DNA of 64,000 nt, taken from an uncultured Bacteroidales bacterium (GTDB lineage: Bacteria > Bacteroidota > Bacteroidia > Bacteroidales > FEN-979). Location of the stretch: positions 62,001-126,000 of the forward strand of contig CAIVAT010000116.1 in NCBI GenBank assembly GCA_903903985.1. The letters are read 5' to 3'. Below are positions 26,306-34,566 of the stretch, piece by piece. A program made the translations under genes and the position numbers. How positions within the stretch are numbered: position 1 is the first letter of the stretch; every line of letters starts with the position of its first letter. The notes under the pieces are model-generated. The model was not told where the DNA came from and did no database searches. It saw only the letters and a program-made list of their open reading frames with translations.

Positions 26306-27655
26306 ATGAGAAAAACAACTTCCCGTTTTTTAAGCGTGTTCGCTCTTGTATTTTCAGTCATATCGATTGCCAACTGTCAAACAATTCAGGGAATCGTATC
26401 AACCGGAAAACCTACGCCTTACCGGGTTGCCGAATGGCTTCCCTCCGATCAGGCAACACTGAACCTGTGGATGGAGGCACGTGTCAACGAGCTTGATACC
26501 AGTTCGAAACCGCTGCAGCCGGTGATAGCGGAATTTAAAAACCTCATTGAGAGTGACCCGGAGATCTATATGCTCTTTACTAAAATGTTCGAGCAGGTAT
26601 CGAGCCATTCACGGTTCAGCAAAACCCCCACCGGAACACCCCAGGTAAGGGATTACCTTCACATGCTTGAACTGATCAATGCCATCATGACCTCGGCCCC
26701 GGAATTTAATGAAACAGGCCTGGTGGGATTCCCCATCAATACCATTCTCGACTGGCCAATGGGAACCACAGCCGGATTTGCCGCTTTTATAAACGAAAGG
26801 GTAAATGCCCAGTTAAAGAAAATCCTGAATGAATGGGCTGAATTCCTTGGTTCACCGGCATCGTGTTACATTTTAAGCGATGATCCGCATCATGGCTGGT
26901 TTGGCACAGATGCCAAAAAGGCGATGCCTGATTTTGAAAAAGAGTTCAAATGCGACCCGGGTAAACCATACCATGGCTTCAAATCATGGGATAATTTTTT
27001 TACCAGGGAATTCAAAGACGGACTGCGTCCGATTGCATCCCCGGAAGACCCGTCAGTAATTATAAATGCCTGTGAATCTGCTCCGTATAAAATAGCGTAT
27101 GATGTAAAAAAGATAGACAAATTCTGGATCAAAGGTCAACCGTACTCCCTGCAGCACATGCTTGATAATGATGCTCTTGTGGATAAATTTGTCGGCGGCA
27201 CCATTTACCAGGCCTTTTTAAGCGCATTAAGCTATCACCGGTGGCACAGCCCGGTGAGCGGTAAAATTGTAAAGGCGTACGTAAAAGATGGAACCTACTA
27301 TTCAGAGACCTTATCGGAGGGTTATGACCCGTCAGGTCCAAACGAATCACAGGGATATATTACCGAAGTGGCAACCAGGGCCATGATTTTTATCGAAGCC
27401 GATAACCCGGCTATCGGTCTCATGTGTTTTATGGCTGTAGGAATGGCAGAGGTTTCCACCTGTGATATTACGGTGAAAGTCGGGCAGCATGTCAACAAGG
27501 GCGACCAGCTTGGAATGTTTCATTTCGGTGGTTCCACTCATTGCCTGATCTTCAGGCCCCAGGTGAAACTTGATTTCGACCTTCATGGCCAAAAACCGGG
27601 GCTTAATTCGAACAATATTCAGGTTAACTCAAGGATTGCAACGGTAAAGCCCTGA
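26306..27655 (+). CDS. Exported phosphatidylserine-decarboxylase-like (PsiD-related) protein
   Basis: Pyruvoyl-type decarboxylase of 449 residues. An N-terminal export signal is present (MRKTTSRFLSVFALVFSVIS, then IANCQ). Residues about 40-200 resemble the accessory domain found in PSD relatives such as fungal L-tryptophan decarboxylase PsiD. The PSD core follows (SWDNFFTREFKDGLRPI, INACESAPYKIAYDVK, GTIYQAFLSALSYHRWHSPVSGKI). The self-cleavage site is FHFGGSTHC (S410 would become the pyruvoyl group), equivalent to LGST in true PSD. Bacterial PSD is an inner-membrane, cytoplasm-facing enzyme of ~290 residues, so export and the extra domain argue against housekeeping lipid synthesis. The substrate may be an amino acid or a lipid; I cannot tell. 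Confidence 0.8.
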   Translation: MRKTTSRFLSVFALVFSVISIANCQTIQGIVSTGKPTPYRVAEWLPSDQATLNLWMEARVNELDTSSKPLQPVIAEFKNLIESDPEIYMLFTKMFEQVSSHSRFSKTPTGTPQVRDYLHMLELINAIMTSAPEFNETGLVGFPINTILDWPMGTTAGFAAFINERVNAQLKKILNEWAEFLGSPASCYILSDDPHHGWFGTDAKKAMPDFEKEFKCDPGKPYHGFKSWDNFFTREFKDGLRPIASPEDPSVIINACESAPYKIAYDVKKIDKFWIKGQPYSLQHMLDNDALVDKFVGGTIYQAFLSALSYHRWHSPVSGKIVKAYVKDGTYYSETLSEGYDPSGPNESQGYITEVATRAMIFIEADNPAIGLMCFMAVGMAEVSTCDITVKVGQHVNKGDQLGMFHFGGSTHCLIFRPQVKLDFDLHGQKPGLNSNNIQVNSRIATVKP

Positions 27656-28024
27656 AAAGGCAACCGTTCTGATTTTCACTGAATTCCCTGAATTTTTTTT
27701 GATTGCAAATCAGCTGATCTGTCTGAAAAATACGTTCTCCCAAAATCAAGATCTCCATCAATTTTGATGCATTTCCAGGTATCATCCTGCAGCACCGTTA
27801 CAGCCTGGCATACCGCCTGGTGGTAAAATATAAGATATCAGGTTTTTTTCGGTCCGGATTGTTTAATGACCAAGAGCAAACCAACGGGCGGCCGACCTGC
27901 GCTGAATGACCGGAGCATCAGTTATTCTATTGGTTATTCATTTTAAGGCAGGTATCCGCTTCATGAGCAGAAACCCCCACGGAGAATTGTTATGGCAAAA
28001 CTCAATACAGAAGCAATAAATCAT
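27656..28024. other. Intergenic region between convergent genes
   Basis: 369 nt. A weak palindrome (TTCACTGAATTCCCTGAA, 27675-27692) followed by eight T's could terminate the decarboxylase gene. No ORF, RNA gene or repeat is recognised in the remainder. Confidence 0.4.
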
Positions 28025-28840
28025 TCAGAAATGGAAACCAAGCTGAATACAGTAGCGGAATCCCGTACCAAAATGAAAATTTGATCTTGAAAATGTAGCC
28101 GTCTGACCTCCGAAAAGATAGCCAAGCACAGGAAAGCGGTTCAGGAGTTGATCGGCCAACTCCTGATCTATGTTGTCGATCATATCCTGATCCAGGTTGC
28201 CGGTAAACTTAAGATTCCTGGAAAAGTAGCTCAATGAAGGTCCGAATAACAACATATCAAGTGAAAACCTCTTCCAGAAAATAAACTGATATCCGATCTC
28301 AATCCCCAGGTTGATCATGTTCAGCCTGCCATTCATTGAACCAGACTGATCTGTTGATGTATTTAGTATGTCCAGTTTATTCGTGAATTTAAATCCATAA
28401 TAAGATAAATATCCCCCAAGGTACAAGCCATCAGGGGCAGGGCGCCGGTTTCTCAAACCGGGGTAATACCGGTAATCAAATGCAATATTAACTCCGTGCC
28501 GTGAATGCGAACTCAGGTTAACCACCTGAAGGAGGGTATCGCTGAGAAATTTCGGAAGAACCAGGTACCCGAGTTGTATAGCAATGGATTGATTTTTTTT
28601 GATAAGGCGCTCATAACTCAGGGTGATGTTCTTTCCATCACCCCACAAGAGCATGGGAGTCGGGTTGAACTTGATCACATTCCAATGAAAGGGTGTGAGG
28701 ACTGCCTGCTTTTCAGCCTTTCCGGTGTTTGATAAACTGTCACCCTGAATATGATTGGCATCCTGCTTTTCCCATGCCTTTAAATCCAGGCTGGTTAATG
28801 CAGAAAAAGCAATTATCAAAAACATCATTCTGATTCGCAT
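28025..28840 (-). CDS. Outer-membrane beta-barrel protein, unknown function
   Basis: 271 residues from ATG 28840, where a signal peptide starts (MRIRMMFLIIAFSALTSLDLKA). The frame is open further upstream, but that part overlaps the preceding gene. The mature part alternates aromatic/hydrophobic strands (VIKFNPTPMLLWGDGKNITLSYE, DGLYLGGYLSYYGFKF, LGIEIGYQFIFWKRF) and ends in aromatic residues (RYCIQLGFHF), as outer-membrane barrels do. It lies 28 nt downstream of the zinc-hydrolase gene on the same strand and is probably co-transcribed with it. No specific family is recognised. Confidence 0.7.
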   Translation of the reverse strand: MRIRMMFLIIAFSALTSLDLKAWEKQDANHIQGDSLSNTGKAEKQAVLTPFHWNVIKFNPTPMLLWGDGKNITLSYERLIKKNQSIAIQLGYLVLPKFLSDTLLQVVNLSSHSRHGVNIAFDYRYYPGLRNRRPAPDGLYLGGYLSYYGFKFTNKLDILNTSTDQSGSMNGRLNMINLGIEIGYQFIFWKRFSLDMLLFGPSLSYFSRNLKFTGNLDQDMIDNIDQELADQLLNRFPVLGYLFGGQTATFSRSNFHFGTGFRYCIQLGFHF

Positions 28841-28868
28841 AATAGAACGCCTTTTATTGTTAAAATGA

Positions 28869-30770
28869 TCACTTATTTGCAACATAATACCTCCAGTCAA
28901 AATAGACCCTGATTCCCATAAACCATATGTTTTTTAACTGCATGGCAGGTGCATCGGCCGGGTCGAGCATCGTTACCTTCCCGGGAATGTCGAGGCCGAA
29001 GTTGAATTGAAGGGCAAGACTCGTACTTTGATTCAGTGAGAAATTTCTGAACGGGCGGTATTCCAGGAATGGAAATTCAAGTTGAGTGGAGTGCATCGAG
29101 ATCAGGGAGGCTGCACCGTCGCCCCGGCTCTTATCAGGGACCACCATGGGTGAACCACCGAGGATGAATCCATTGAAAGTAACCCCGATCTCCCTGCCAA
29201 GGATGAACTGAAACCTCCCGATGGAAGAGACCAGGCCGGTTTGCCATGGAATGAGTCCTCCCTGTCCGGCTGAAGCAACCATTTTATTAAAACTTTCTTT
29301 TGAAGCCAGGTACACGACTGGTCCGGCAAGAAGGAGGTCTCCAGGGATGAGATAAAAGGGCATCCGGAACCGGAAATAAAAAGCATCCCTGCTGGGGATG
29401 ACCGATATAACTGAACCGTAAGGGGAATTTTTCGGATCATAATGATATTTAACGGTGGAAGGTCCGTCGATCCGGTACCCGAGGTCGAGAAAAACGAGTC
29501 CGTCGCCCGATTCGTTCAGAACCCCTTCCATTCCCAGACCAACATGCAGCGCCACTTCCAGCCCGGGAACAGTTCCAGTTGTATTTTGGTCAGTGCCAAA
29601 CCCACCGTTTAAAATATTGAGCCTGACAGCCGGGGCAAACCCGATAAAGGCTCCGAGTTCGGAACGGAAACGGGGAATCTCCCCATCACCTGTTGCCAGC
29701 CCGGGCATGGGGGTGGTGAACAACACCTGCTTAAACATCTCGGAGAAGGCAGGATCACCATGCCTGGCAGGCATGTGAATCGCTTTGGCAATGTTGAAGG
29801 TGTCGGGGGTAAGAAATCCCAACCGGTCATTGAGCGGCGACGGTTTATTCGTCAGGGTTGCCGCATCCACCAATTGAACCAGGCTCTGCCGAACGGTTTG
29901 GGCTGCTCTGTCAGCATCTTCCTGGCGCATCCAGGCATCCCCCTTGATCACCAGGCGGTCGCCATTCCAGGTCGAGACCTCCAGACCATGTTCATTGTAA
30001 TAATCATGCGTGCCTTTGCGCAAGGATGCGTTACCCCACACACCTGCCACATGACCTGATGCAAACCCGTCTTCAAGAAAATGTATGGCAAACGCTTCAT
30101 CTGCCAGTGCAGACAGGGCAAGTGATGACCGCTGTTCTGCTGTTAAACCTGCCTGCATGAGTTGCTGGGCCTTAAACATGGCACTTGTATGATACCACCA
30201 GTAGGTACCAACCAGGTTGACTTCACTGCTGTCTTCTTTTATGCAATGCAGCATATAGGGAATTACAGACGTTTTGACATCTGGCCTTGCCAGCATGAAA
30301 TGAACATTGTTCGCCCCGGCACGTGTCACATATTCGGGATCGGCCCGCATAAGTTTGATATCTGAATCCCTGAGGTACATTTCAACATCACTCCTGTTCT
30401 TTGATTTTGCGATCCCCGTTTTAAGGTTGGCGGTTATGTTTGCAACTTCCAGGATCCAATCGGTGTGAAGGATGTTGAATATCATGTTGTTTGCGGAAGT
30501 GGAATGATCTCCTGCAATACCTGGCCATGCTGCATAATCAAGATACTTCACATTTACCGTTTGATCAGGATCAATAACTGATGTATTAAGCCTTGATTCA
30601 TTGCCGGTTCTGGCCCAGGCATAGATGCGGTCAAGTGCTGCACGGTGAACCGAATCCAGTTTTTGAATGGCAAGTAACATAATATCCCGATGTTCAGGAT
30701 AAATCCAGGCACGGCCTTTAAATTGAAAGACTGGGATCAGCAGCAGTATTAATAATACTTTTTTCAACAT
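28869..30770 (-). CDS. Exported zinc-dependent PLC / S1-P1 nuclease-fold protein with C-terminal beta-rich region
   Basis: 633 residues. The signal peptide should be cut at KGRA|W, leaving Trp as residue 1 of the mature protein, which is required in this superfamily because its amino group binds zinc. From that Trp, His follows at +5 (W22, H27), the spacing of nuclease P1. The second metal cluster is H230-x3-D234-x5-H240 (HFLEDGFASGH), the spacing of both PLC and P1, followed by H255 and E260 (THDYYNEHG). The substrate could therefore be phospholipid or nucleic acid. Residues after about 380 are not part of the fold: they are Gly/aromatic-rich strands (EVALHVGLGMEG, FYFRFRMPFYLIPGDLLLAG, IWFMGIRVYFDWRYYV) resembling an outer-membrane barrel. 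The gene is first of a two-gene unit. Confidence 0.75.
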   Translation of the reverse strand: MLKKVLLILLLIPVFQFKGRAWIYPEHRDIMLLAIQKLDSVHRAALDRIYAWARTGNESRLNTSVIDPDQTVNVKYLDYAAWPGIAGDHSTSANNMIFNILHTDWILEVANITANLKTGIAKSKNRSDVEMYLRDSDIKLMRADPEYVTRAGANNVHFMLARPDVKTSVIPYMLHCIKEDSSEVNLVGTYWWYHTSAMFKAQQLMQAGLTAEQRSSLALSALADEAFAIHFLEDGFASGHVAGVWGNASLRKGTHDYYNEHGLEVSTWNGDRLVIKGDAWMRQEDADRAAQTVRQSLVQLVDAATLTNKPSPLNDRLGFLTPDTFNIAKAIHMPARHGDPAFSEMFKQVLFTTPMPGLATGDGEIPRFRSELGAFIGFAPAVRLNILNGGFGTDQNTTGTVPGLEVALHVGLGMEGVLNESGDGLVFLDLGYRIDGPSTVKYHYDPKNSPYGSVISVIPSRDAFYFRFRMPFYLIPGDLLLAGPVVYLASKESFNKMVASAGQGGLIPWQTGLVSSIGRFQFILGREIGVTFNGFILGGSPMVVPDKSRGDGAASLISMHSTQLEFPFLEYRPFRNFSLNQSTSLALQFNFGLDIPGKVTMLDPADAPAMQLKNIWFMGIRVYFDWRYYVANK

Positions 30771-31084
30771 AACGGGTTGTTTTAACAGGGTTTTGTTCCA
30801 TACTGTTTCCTCCCGGGTAAAAATAGTTCAATTTTCATTTATTCCGGAATATGGAATGCAAAAGTCTTATGTGCTTATGATCTTGATGGACTATTAACGA
30901 ATCTGTGCGAGAGACTTCTTGTTATAAAATCTGTAATCCTTACGAAGAAATCGTCGTACCTTAAAAACGCCGCAAGTGCGGTGAATAAAGAAAATCATGG
31001 AACGTTATGCATTTTCTGTACGCATCATTGAAATTATTTTGTAAATTTATGCGTGAATTCATTTATTATCTTAATCATCTTATC
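30771..31084. other. Divergent intergenic region
   Basis: 314 nt between divergent genes, so it must hold both promoters. On the plus strand TTATTTTG (31034-31041) misses TAnnTTTG by one base. A small perfect hairpin, CCGCA-AG-TGCGG, lies at 30970-30981. Nothing else is recognised. Confidence 0.4.
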
Positions 31085-32311
31085 ATGAAAAACAGTTTTT
31101 TATCAGTTTTCATACTGACGATGAGTTTACTTAGCTTTCCTGTTTTTTCTCAAACAGAGAATCCGGCGGTGAAGGATTCGACTTTACTTGGCTTGCCGGG
31201 TGACAACCTGAACCTTTATGCCGTATTGGATCTTTTTCAAAAGTCAAAGACCATTGAAGACTTTGAAAAATCGTTAAATGAAGAAAAAACGGGCATCAAT
31301 AACCTGGATTTGAATTTAGATGGGAAAGTCGATTTTATCAAGGTGGAGACGAAGAAAAAAGGAGAGGATTTCACATTTATCCTCCAGGTTGATGTCAGTA
31401 AAAGTGAAAAACAGGATGTTGCCGTCATTTTGGTATCAAAGGATAAAAACAAAAAAGTCACCATACAAATTGTGGGAGATAAAGCTTTGTATGGCAAGGA
31501 TTATATTGTTGAACCTAAAGGGACTGCAACTCCTTCGGTTACTGCTAATCCAGGATATACCGGCGCAGACCCCGTTACGGTAAATGTACCGGCATCAACA
31601 ACCACTGTGATTGTTGAGTCTGCACCAATTGTACAATATGTGTATTCACCTGCCTATGTGCCTTATATTCCGCCTTATTATTACGGTTATTATCCGCCTT
31701 ATTTTGCAGCATTTTCGGTAATGGCGGTTGGCATGTATTGGGGGATGCATGCTGCTTATTACCATGGAGGGGTATATGGTTATCATGGTAATACAACAGT
31801 CATTCATAATACAAACATTTATAATAATTACAATCATTCCAGAAATACATCCACTACGGTGAACCGCAACAATGCCAACGGAAACTATAACCGCAACAAT
31901 GCATCAACACGACCGGCAGGCGGCGCTTCCGCCTCAACACGTCCGGCAGGCGGGGCCTCCCCTTCGACACGTCCGGCAGGCGGGGCCTCCCCTTCGACAC
32001 GTCCGGCAGGCGGTGCTTCTGCCTCGACACGTCCATCAGGGGGAGCTTCACATTCAACGCGCCCGTCAGGCGGCGCTTCAGCTTCAACCCGGCAGTCTGG
32101 TGGAACTTCGGCATCGGCACGACCAGCGTCAACAGGCTCGATGGAATCCTCCCGTTCAGGTGGTGGCGGTGGTTCCAGGGGTGGCGGTGGTTACAATGGC
32201 GGTGGTGGTTCCAGAAGCGGGGGTGGTTACAGTGGCGGTGGTGGTTCCAGAAGCGGGGGCAGTTATAGTCGAGGCGGCGGCAGTCGCGGTGGAGGCGGCA
32301 GAAGACGATAA
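31085..32311 (+). CDS. Secreted repeat protein with Tyr/Pro- and Gly-rich regions, unknown function
   Basis: 408 residues from ATG 31085, where the signal peptide begins (MKNSFLSVFILTMSLLSFPVFSQ is cut after FSQ). Residues about 25-150 form a compact domain (NLDLNLDGKVDFIKVET...ILQVDVSKSEKQDVAVILV). Then come a Tyr/Pro-rich stretch (YVPYIPPYYYGYYPPYF) and an Asn-rich stretch. Next are about seven 10-residue repeats of the form (A/P)STRPAGGAS, and a C-terminus of GGGGSRGGGGY-type repeats ending RRR. The composition suggests a disordered, positively charged envelope protein. The repeats are nearly identical at DNA level and may vary in number between strains. It is convergent with the next gene, 17 nt apart. 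Confidence 0.75.
   Translation: MKNSFLSVFILTMSLLSFPVFSQTENPAVKDSTLLGLPGDNLNLYAVLDLFQKSKTIEDFEKSLNEEKTGINNLDLNLDGKVDFIKVETKKKGEDFTFILQVDVSKSEKQDVAVILVSKDKNKKVTIQIVGDKALYGKDYIVEPKGTATPSVTANPGYTGADPVTVNVPASTTTVIVESAPIVQYVYSPAYVPYIPPYYYGYYPPYFAAFSVMAVGMYWGMHAAYYHGGVYGYHGNTTVIHNTNIYNNYNHSRNTSTTVNRNNANGNYNRNNASTRPAGGASASTRPAGGASPSTRPAGGASPSTRPAGGASASTRPSGGASHSTRPSGGASASTRQSGGTSASARPASTGSMESSRSGGGGGSRGGGGYNGGGGSRSGGGYSGGGGSRSGGSYSRGGGSRGGGGRRR
31901..32130. repeat. 30-bp in-frame tandem repeats (about 7.5 copies)
   Basis: The unit encodes ten residues (GGASxSTRPA). Copies 31951-31980 and 31981-32010 are identical, and divergence increases towards both ends, as expected for slippage or unequal crossover. 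Confidence 0.95.
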
Positions 32312-32328
32312 AATTTCCTTATCCTGTT

Positions 32329-32820
32329 TTATTCATTTGGAACATCAGAAACACTCATATCCCTCAGACAGACATATTTACCATCTCTCTTTACAAACAG
32401 GCTCATATAGTTTCCTGTATTCACGGCGGTGTTGGCAGCGTCAAGTACTTTATAGTAGCCAATTTCAACCACCTGGTTCCCGTCATCAGACACATAAATT
32501 TCATTGGTTGTAAATGAAATTTTATTGGATTTTGAAAAGTCGGAGACATCACTTTTTAAAAATTCCACAATTGCTTCTTTGCCAACCAAGGGTGGTTTGT
32601 TTTGACGAAAAGTGGTCGCATCTTCAGCATAATAGCCTATATTTTTCACCTCCCGGGCATTATAGGTTTCAGCAAATTCATTTTCCTTGGCCTGGATTTC
32701 TTTTTTAATTTGTTCTTTGTCAACCACTACTGCAGCGGGTTCTTCTTTTTTGGGGCAGCAGGAAATTATGAATGTCATGAGGCATGCTACAAAAACTCCA
32801 TGTAAAACTTTGTTTTTCAT
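32329..32820 (-). CDS. Small lipoprotein with SnoaL/DUF4440-like fold
   Basis: 163 residues from ATG 32820. The signal ends in a lipobox-like stretch (FIISCCPKKEE). The mature part has the start of the NTF2-like fold: a long helix (IKKEIQAKENEFAETYNAREVKNIGYYAEDATTFRQNKPPLVG, read in segments), then GKEAIVEFLK and beta strands to the end (GKYVCLRDMSVS). This is typical of DUF4440/SnoaL-like proteins, which bind small molecules or have unknown roles. No catalytic residue can be assigned. The longer frame upstream (ATG 32847) lacks a better signal. Confidence 0.75.
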   Translation of the reverse strand: MKNKVLHGVFVACLMTFIISCCPKKEEPAAVVVDKEQIKKEIQAKENEFAETYNAREVKNIGYYAEDATTFRQNKPPLVGKEAIVEFLKSDVSDFSKSNKISFTTNEIYVSDDGNQVVEIGYYKVLDAANTAVNTGNYMSLFVKRDGKYVCLRDMSVSDVPNE

Positions 32821-33392
32821 AATAGTATATTTTTTTACAGTTAACAATATAGAGCTTGAACCCTGAAAGATAAAATTAATATAAAAACACTGTTGTCCGA
32901 TAAAAATACAAAAATATTTTCAGGCGACACAATTCAATGACCGGAAAGTTCGCCGCCGAAAATAATCCCGTATAAAAATGACCAATAAATAACCCTCCCC
33001 TCTTTGATCAAGGCCCGGGACCACCCTCAACTAAAACCATACCAACTGCAACAGCAGATCCAGACCTCCTGCCGTTCAGGACGCCCGGCTAAGGAAGATC
33101 GTTGCATGAAAATCCCATAAAAAAGCATTTAAAATCTAAGATAATTTAGAGCCTGGTATAATTTATTAGAATTCTGCATTCAAGGACGTTATCCCTCCCC
33201 TCCAAGGGGAGAGGATGGGAATTTTAAACATCCTCTTAAATTCATGAATAAAATTTACAGGAATTCATCGTGTCTGGATATTTTTACAATCGCATTTCAG
33301 GGATGTCGGAAAATAAAATTTATGTTGCCGCACCGGATATTTTTTTCAATATCTTTATCTTCAAAAAAAAACGTCCCTGTAATAGTAAAGCC
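32821..33392. other. Intergenic region with GC-rich palindrome
   Basis: 572 nt, AT-rich at both ends. The middle contains a CCCTCCCC-type segment near 32993-33030 and a perfect hairpin CTCCCCT-CCA-AGGGGAG at 33195-33211, related to elements at 5976 and 38454. No protein-like frame or RNA gene is recognised. The frame that continues upstream from ATG 33393 to 33270 lacks signal-peptide logic. Confidence 0.6.
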
Positions 33393-34532
33393 ATGAAAAG
33401 TTTTATAGCGGTCACTGTTTTCTTTTTAACCGTAATCCTCAGCATTTCCCATATTTCTGCACAGAATATTGCCGACAGCCTGACAGATGAAATGAGAAGC
33501 AAGATATTAAACACTTTTAAACACTTCACTTTCGATTTTTATATTGATGCCTATGAGAATTTTACATTAAATGACAGCAAGGATACCTCCAGCATTGTTC
33601 CCTTCTCCAGCAATTGCCCGGTGGCACAACAGACAAGACTGAATGTGGCTGCCCTGGAAATTTATTACAATGCAGAGAAAGTCAGGGGAAAATTTTCACT
33701 TCAATATGGTGACGCACCCAACTTGCTGGCATCAGCAAATTATCAGTGGATCAATACGATCCGACAGGCCAATTTTGGATTCAGGATTGTGAAGAATCTC
33801 TGGATTGATTTCGGCTACATTTTCAACCCGGTAGGATATGAATCATCCTGGTGCGTGCTCAACCAGATCAGTTTTGTTACCGTTGGCGGGTATTTTGAAC
33901 CCGGGAGTGTACTTGGTGCTAAACTTTCCTATAAATTTTCTGAAAAATTCAGCGGAGGAATCATGGTCGGTGATCCGTTTTCCATTGCCTATGCGCAGAA
34001 TACCCATAAAGCAGGGATCATGTTTTTCACTTATACCCCCTTGAATAATCTGTCGATCACCTACAACAACTTCTTTGGGAACCAGGCATTGAAAAATGCA
34101 CAAAGGAAAAACAATATATTATATAACAACCTGATCGTGACCTACGATCCGGTTAGAAATTTCGAACTGGTTGGTCAGCTTGATTTTGGAGCCCAGTCAA
34201 ATTCGCAAATGGCACCGGATACAAATGAAACTGCCTCCATGTTTTCGGGGTTTATACAGGCCAGTTATACCTTTAATCAACATTTCTCCGTATCCGGACG
34301 ATATGAGTTCCTCAACGACCCGGATGGATTCCTGACAGGAGTTAATGCCCTGACAAACCGGGGCCTCAGAACCAACGGGTTTGGATTGAGCTTTGAATAC
34401 AAGCCTGTTAAAATCGGATTTCTTCGCCTGGCATACCGGAATATGGAAAGTTATCCCGGCAGTCTTGAATTTTACAGCAATACCAGTGATGTCATGCAGT
34501 CTATTATAATTACGACCGGAGTCCGTTTTTAA
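33393..34532 (+). CDS. Outer-membrane porin-like beta-barrel (BBP2/OmpL-like)
   Basis: 379 residues from ATG 33393 (MKSFIAVTVFFLTVILSISHISAQ signal, cut after SAQ). The mature sequence starts with a short helix, then enters the barrel with FTFDFYIDAYENFTLNDSKD, and contains repeated amphipathic strands (KVRGKFSLQYGDA, NLWIDFGYIFNPVGYES, FSGFIQASYTFNQHFSVSGRYEFLND in part). It ends in aromatic GVRF. Putative beta-barrel porin-2 proteins share the WIDFGYIFNPVGYES-type 'placed outside' signature. It may admit solutes; the substrate is unknown. It stands alone before a promoter for the next gene. Confidence 0.75.
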   Translation: MKSFIAVTVFFLTVILSISHISAQNIADSLTDEMRSKILNTFKHFTFDFYIDAYENFTLNDSKDTSSIVPFSSNCPVAQQTRLNVAALEIYYNAEKVRGKFSLQYGDAPNLLASANYQWINTIRQANFGFRIVKNLWIDFGYIFNPVGYESSWCVLNQISFVTVGGYFEPGSVLGAKLSYKFSEKFSGGIMVGDPFSIAYAQNTHKAGIMFFTYTPLNNLSITYNNFFGNQALKNAQRKNNILYNNLIVTYDPVRNFELVGQLDFGAQSNSQMAPDTNETASMFSGFIQASYTFNQHFSVSGRYEFLNDPDGFLTGVNALTNRGLRTNGFGLSFEYKPVKIGFLRLAYRNMESYPGSLEFYSNTSDVMQSIIITTGVRF

Positions 34533-34536
34533 GTAT

Positions 34537-34544
34537 TAATTTTG
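34537..34544 (+). promoter_or_regulatory. Candidate promoter -7 box (TAATTTTG)
   Basis: Exact TAnnTTTG, 22 nt before ATG 34567. No -33 match at normal spacing. Confidence 0.45.
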
Positions 34545-34566
34545 CAGTTGCTGAAAAAAGTTGCTT

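Noticed and set aside
31901-32130. Regular 30-bp repeats as a CRISPR array
   Set aside because: They are contiguous with no spacers and in frame inside a protein.
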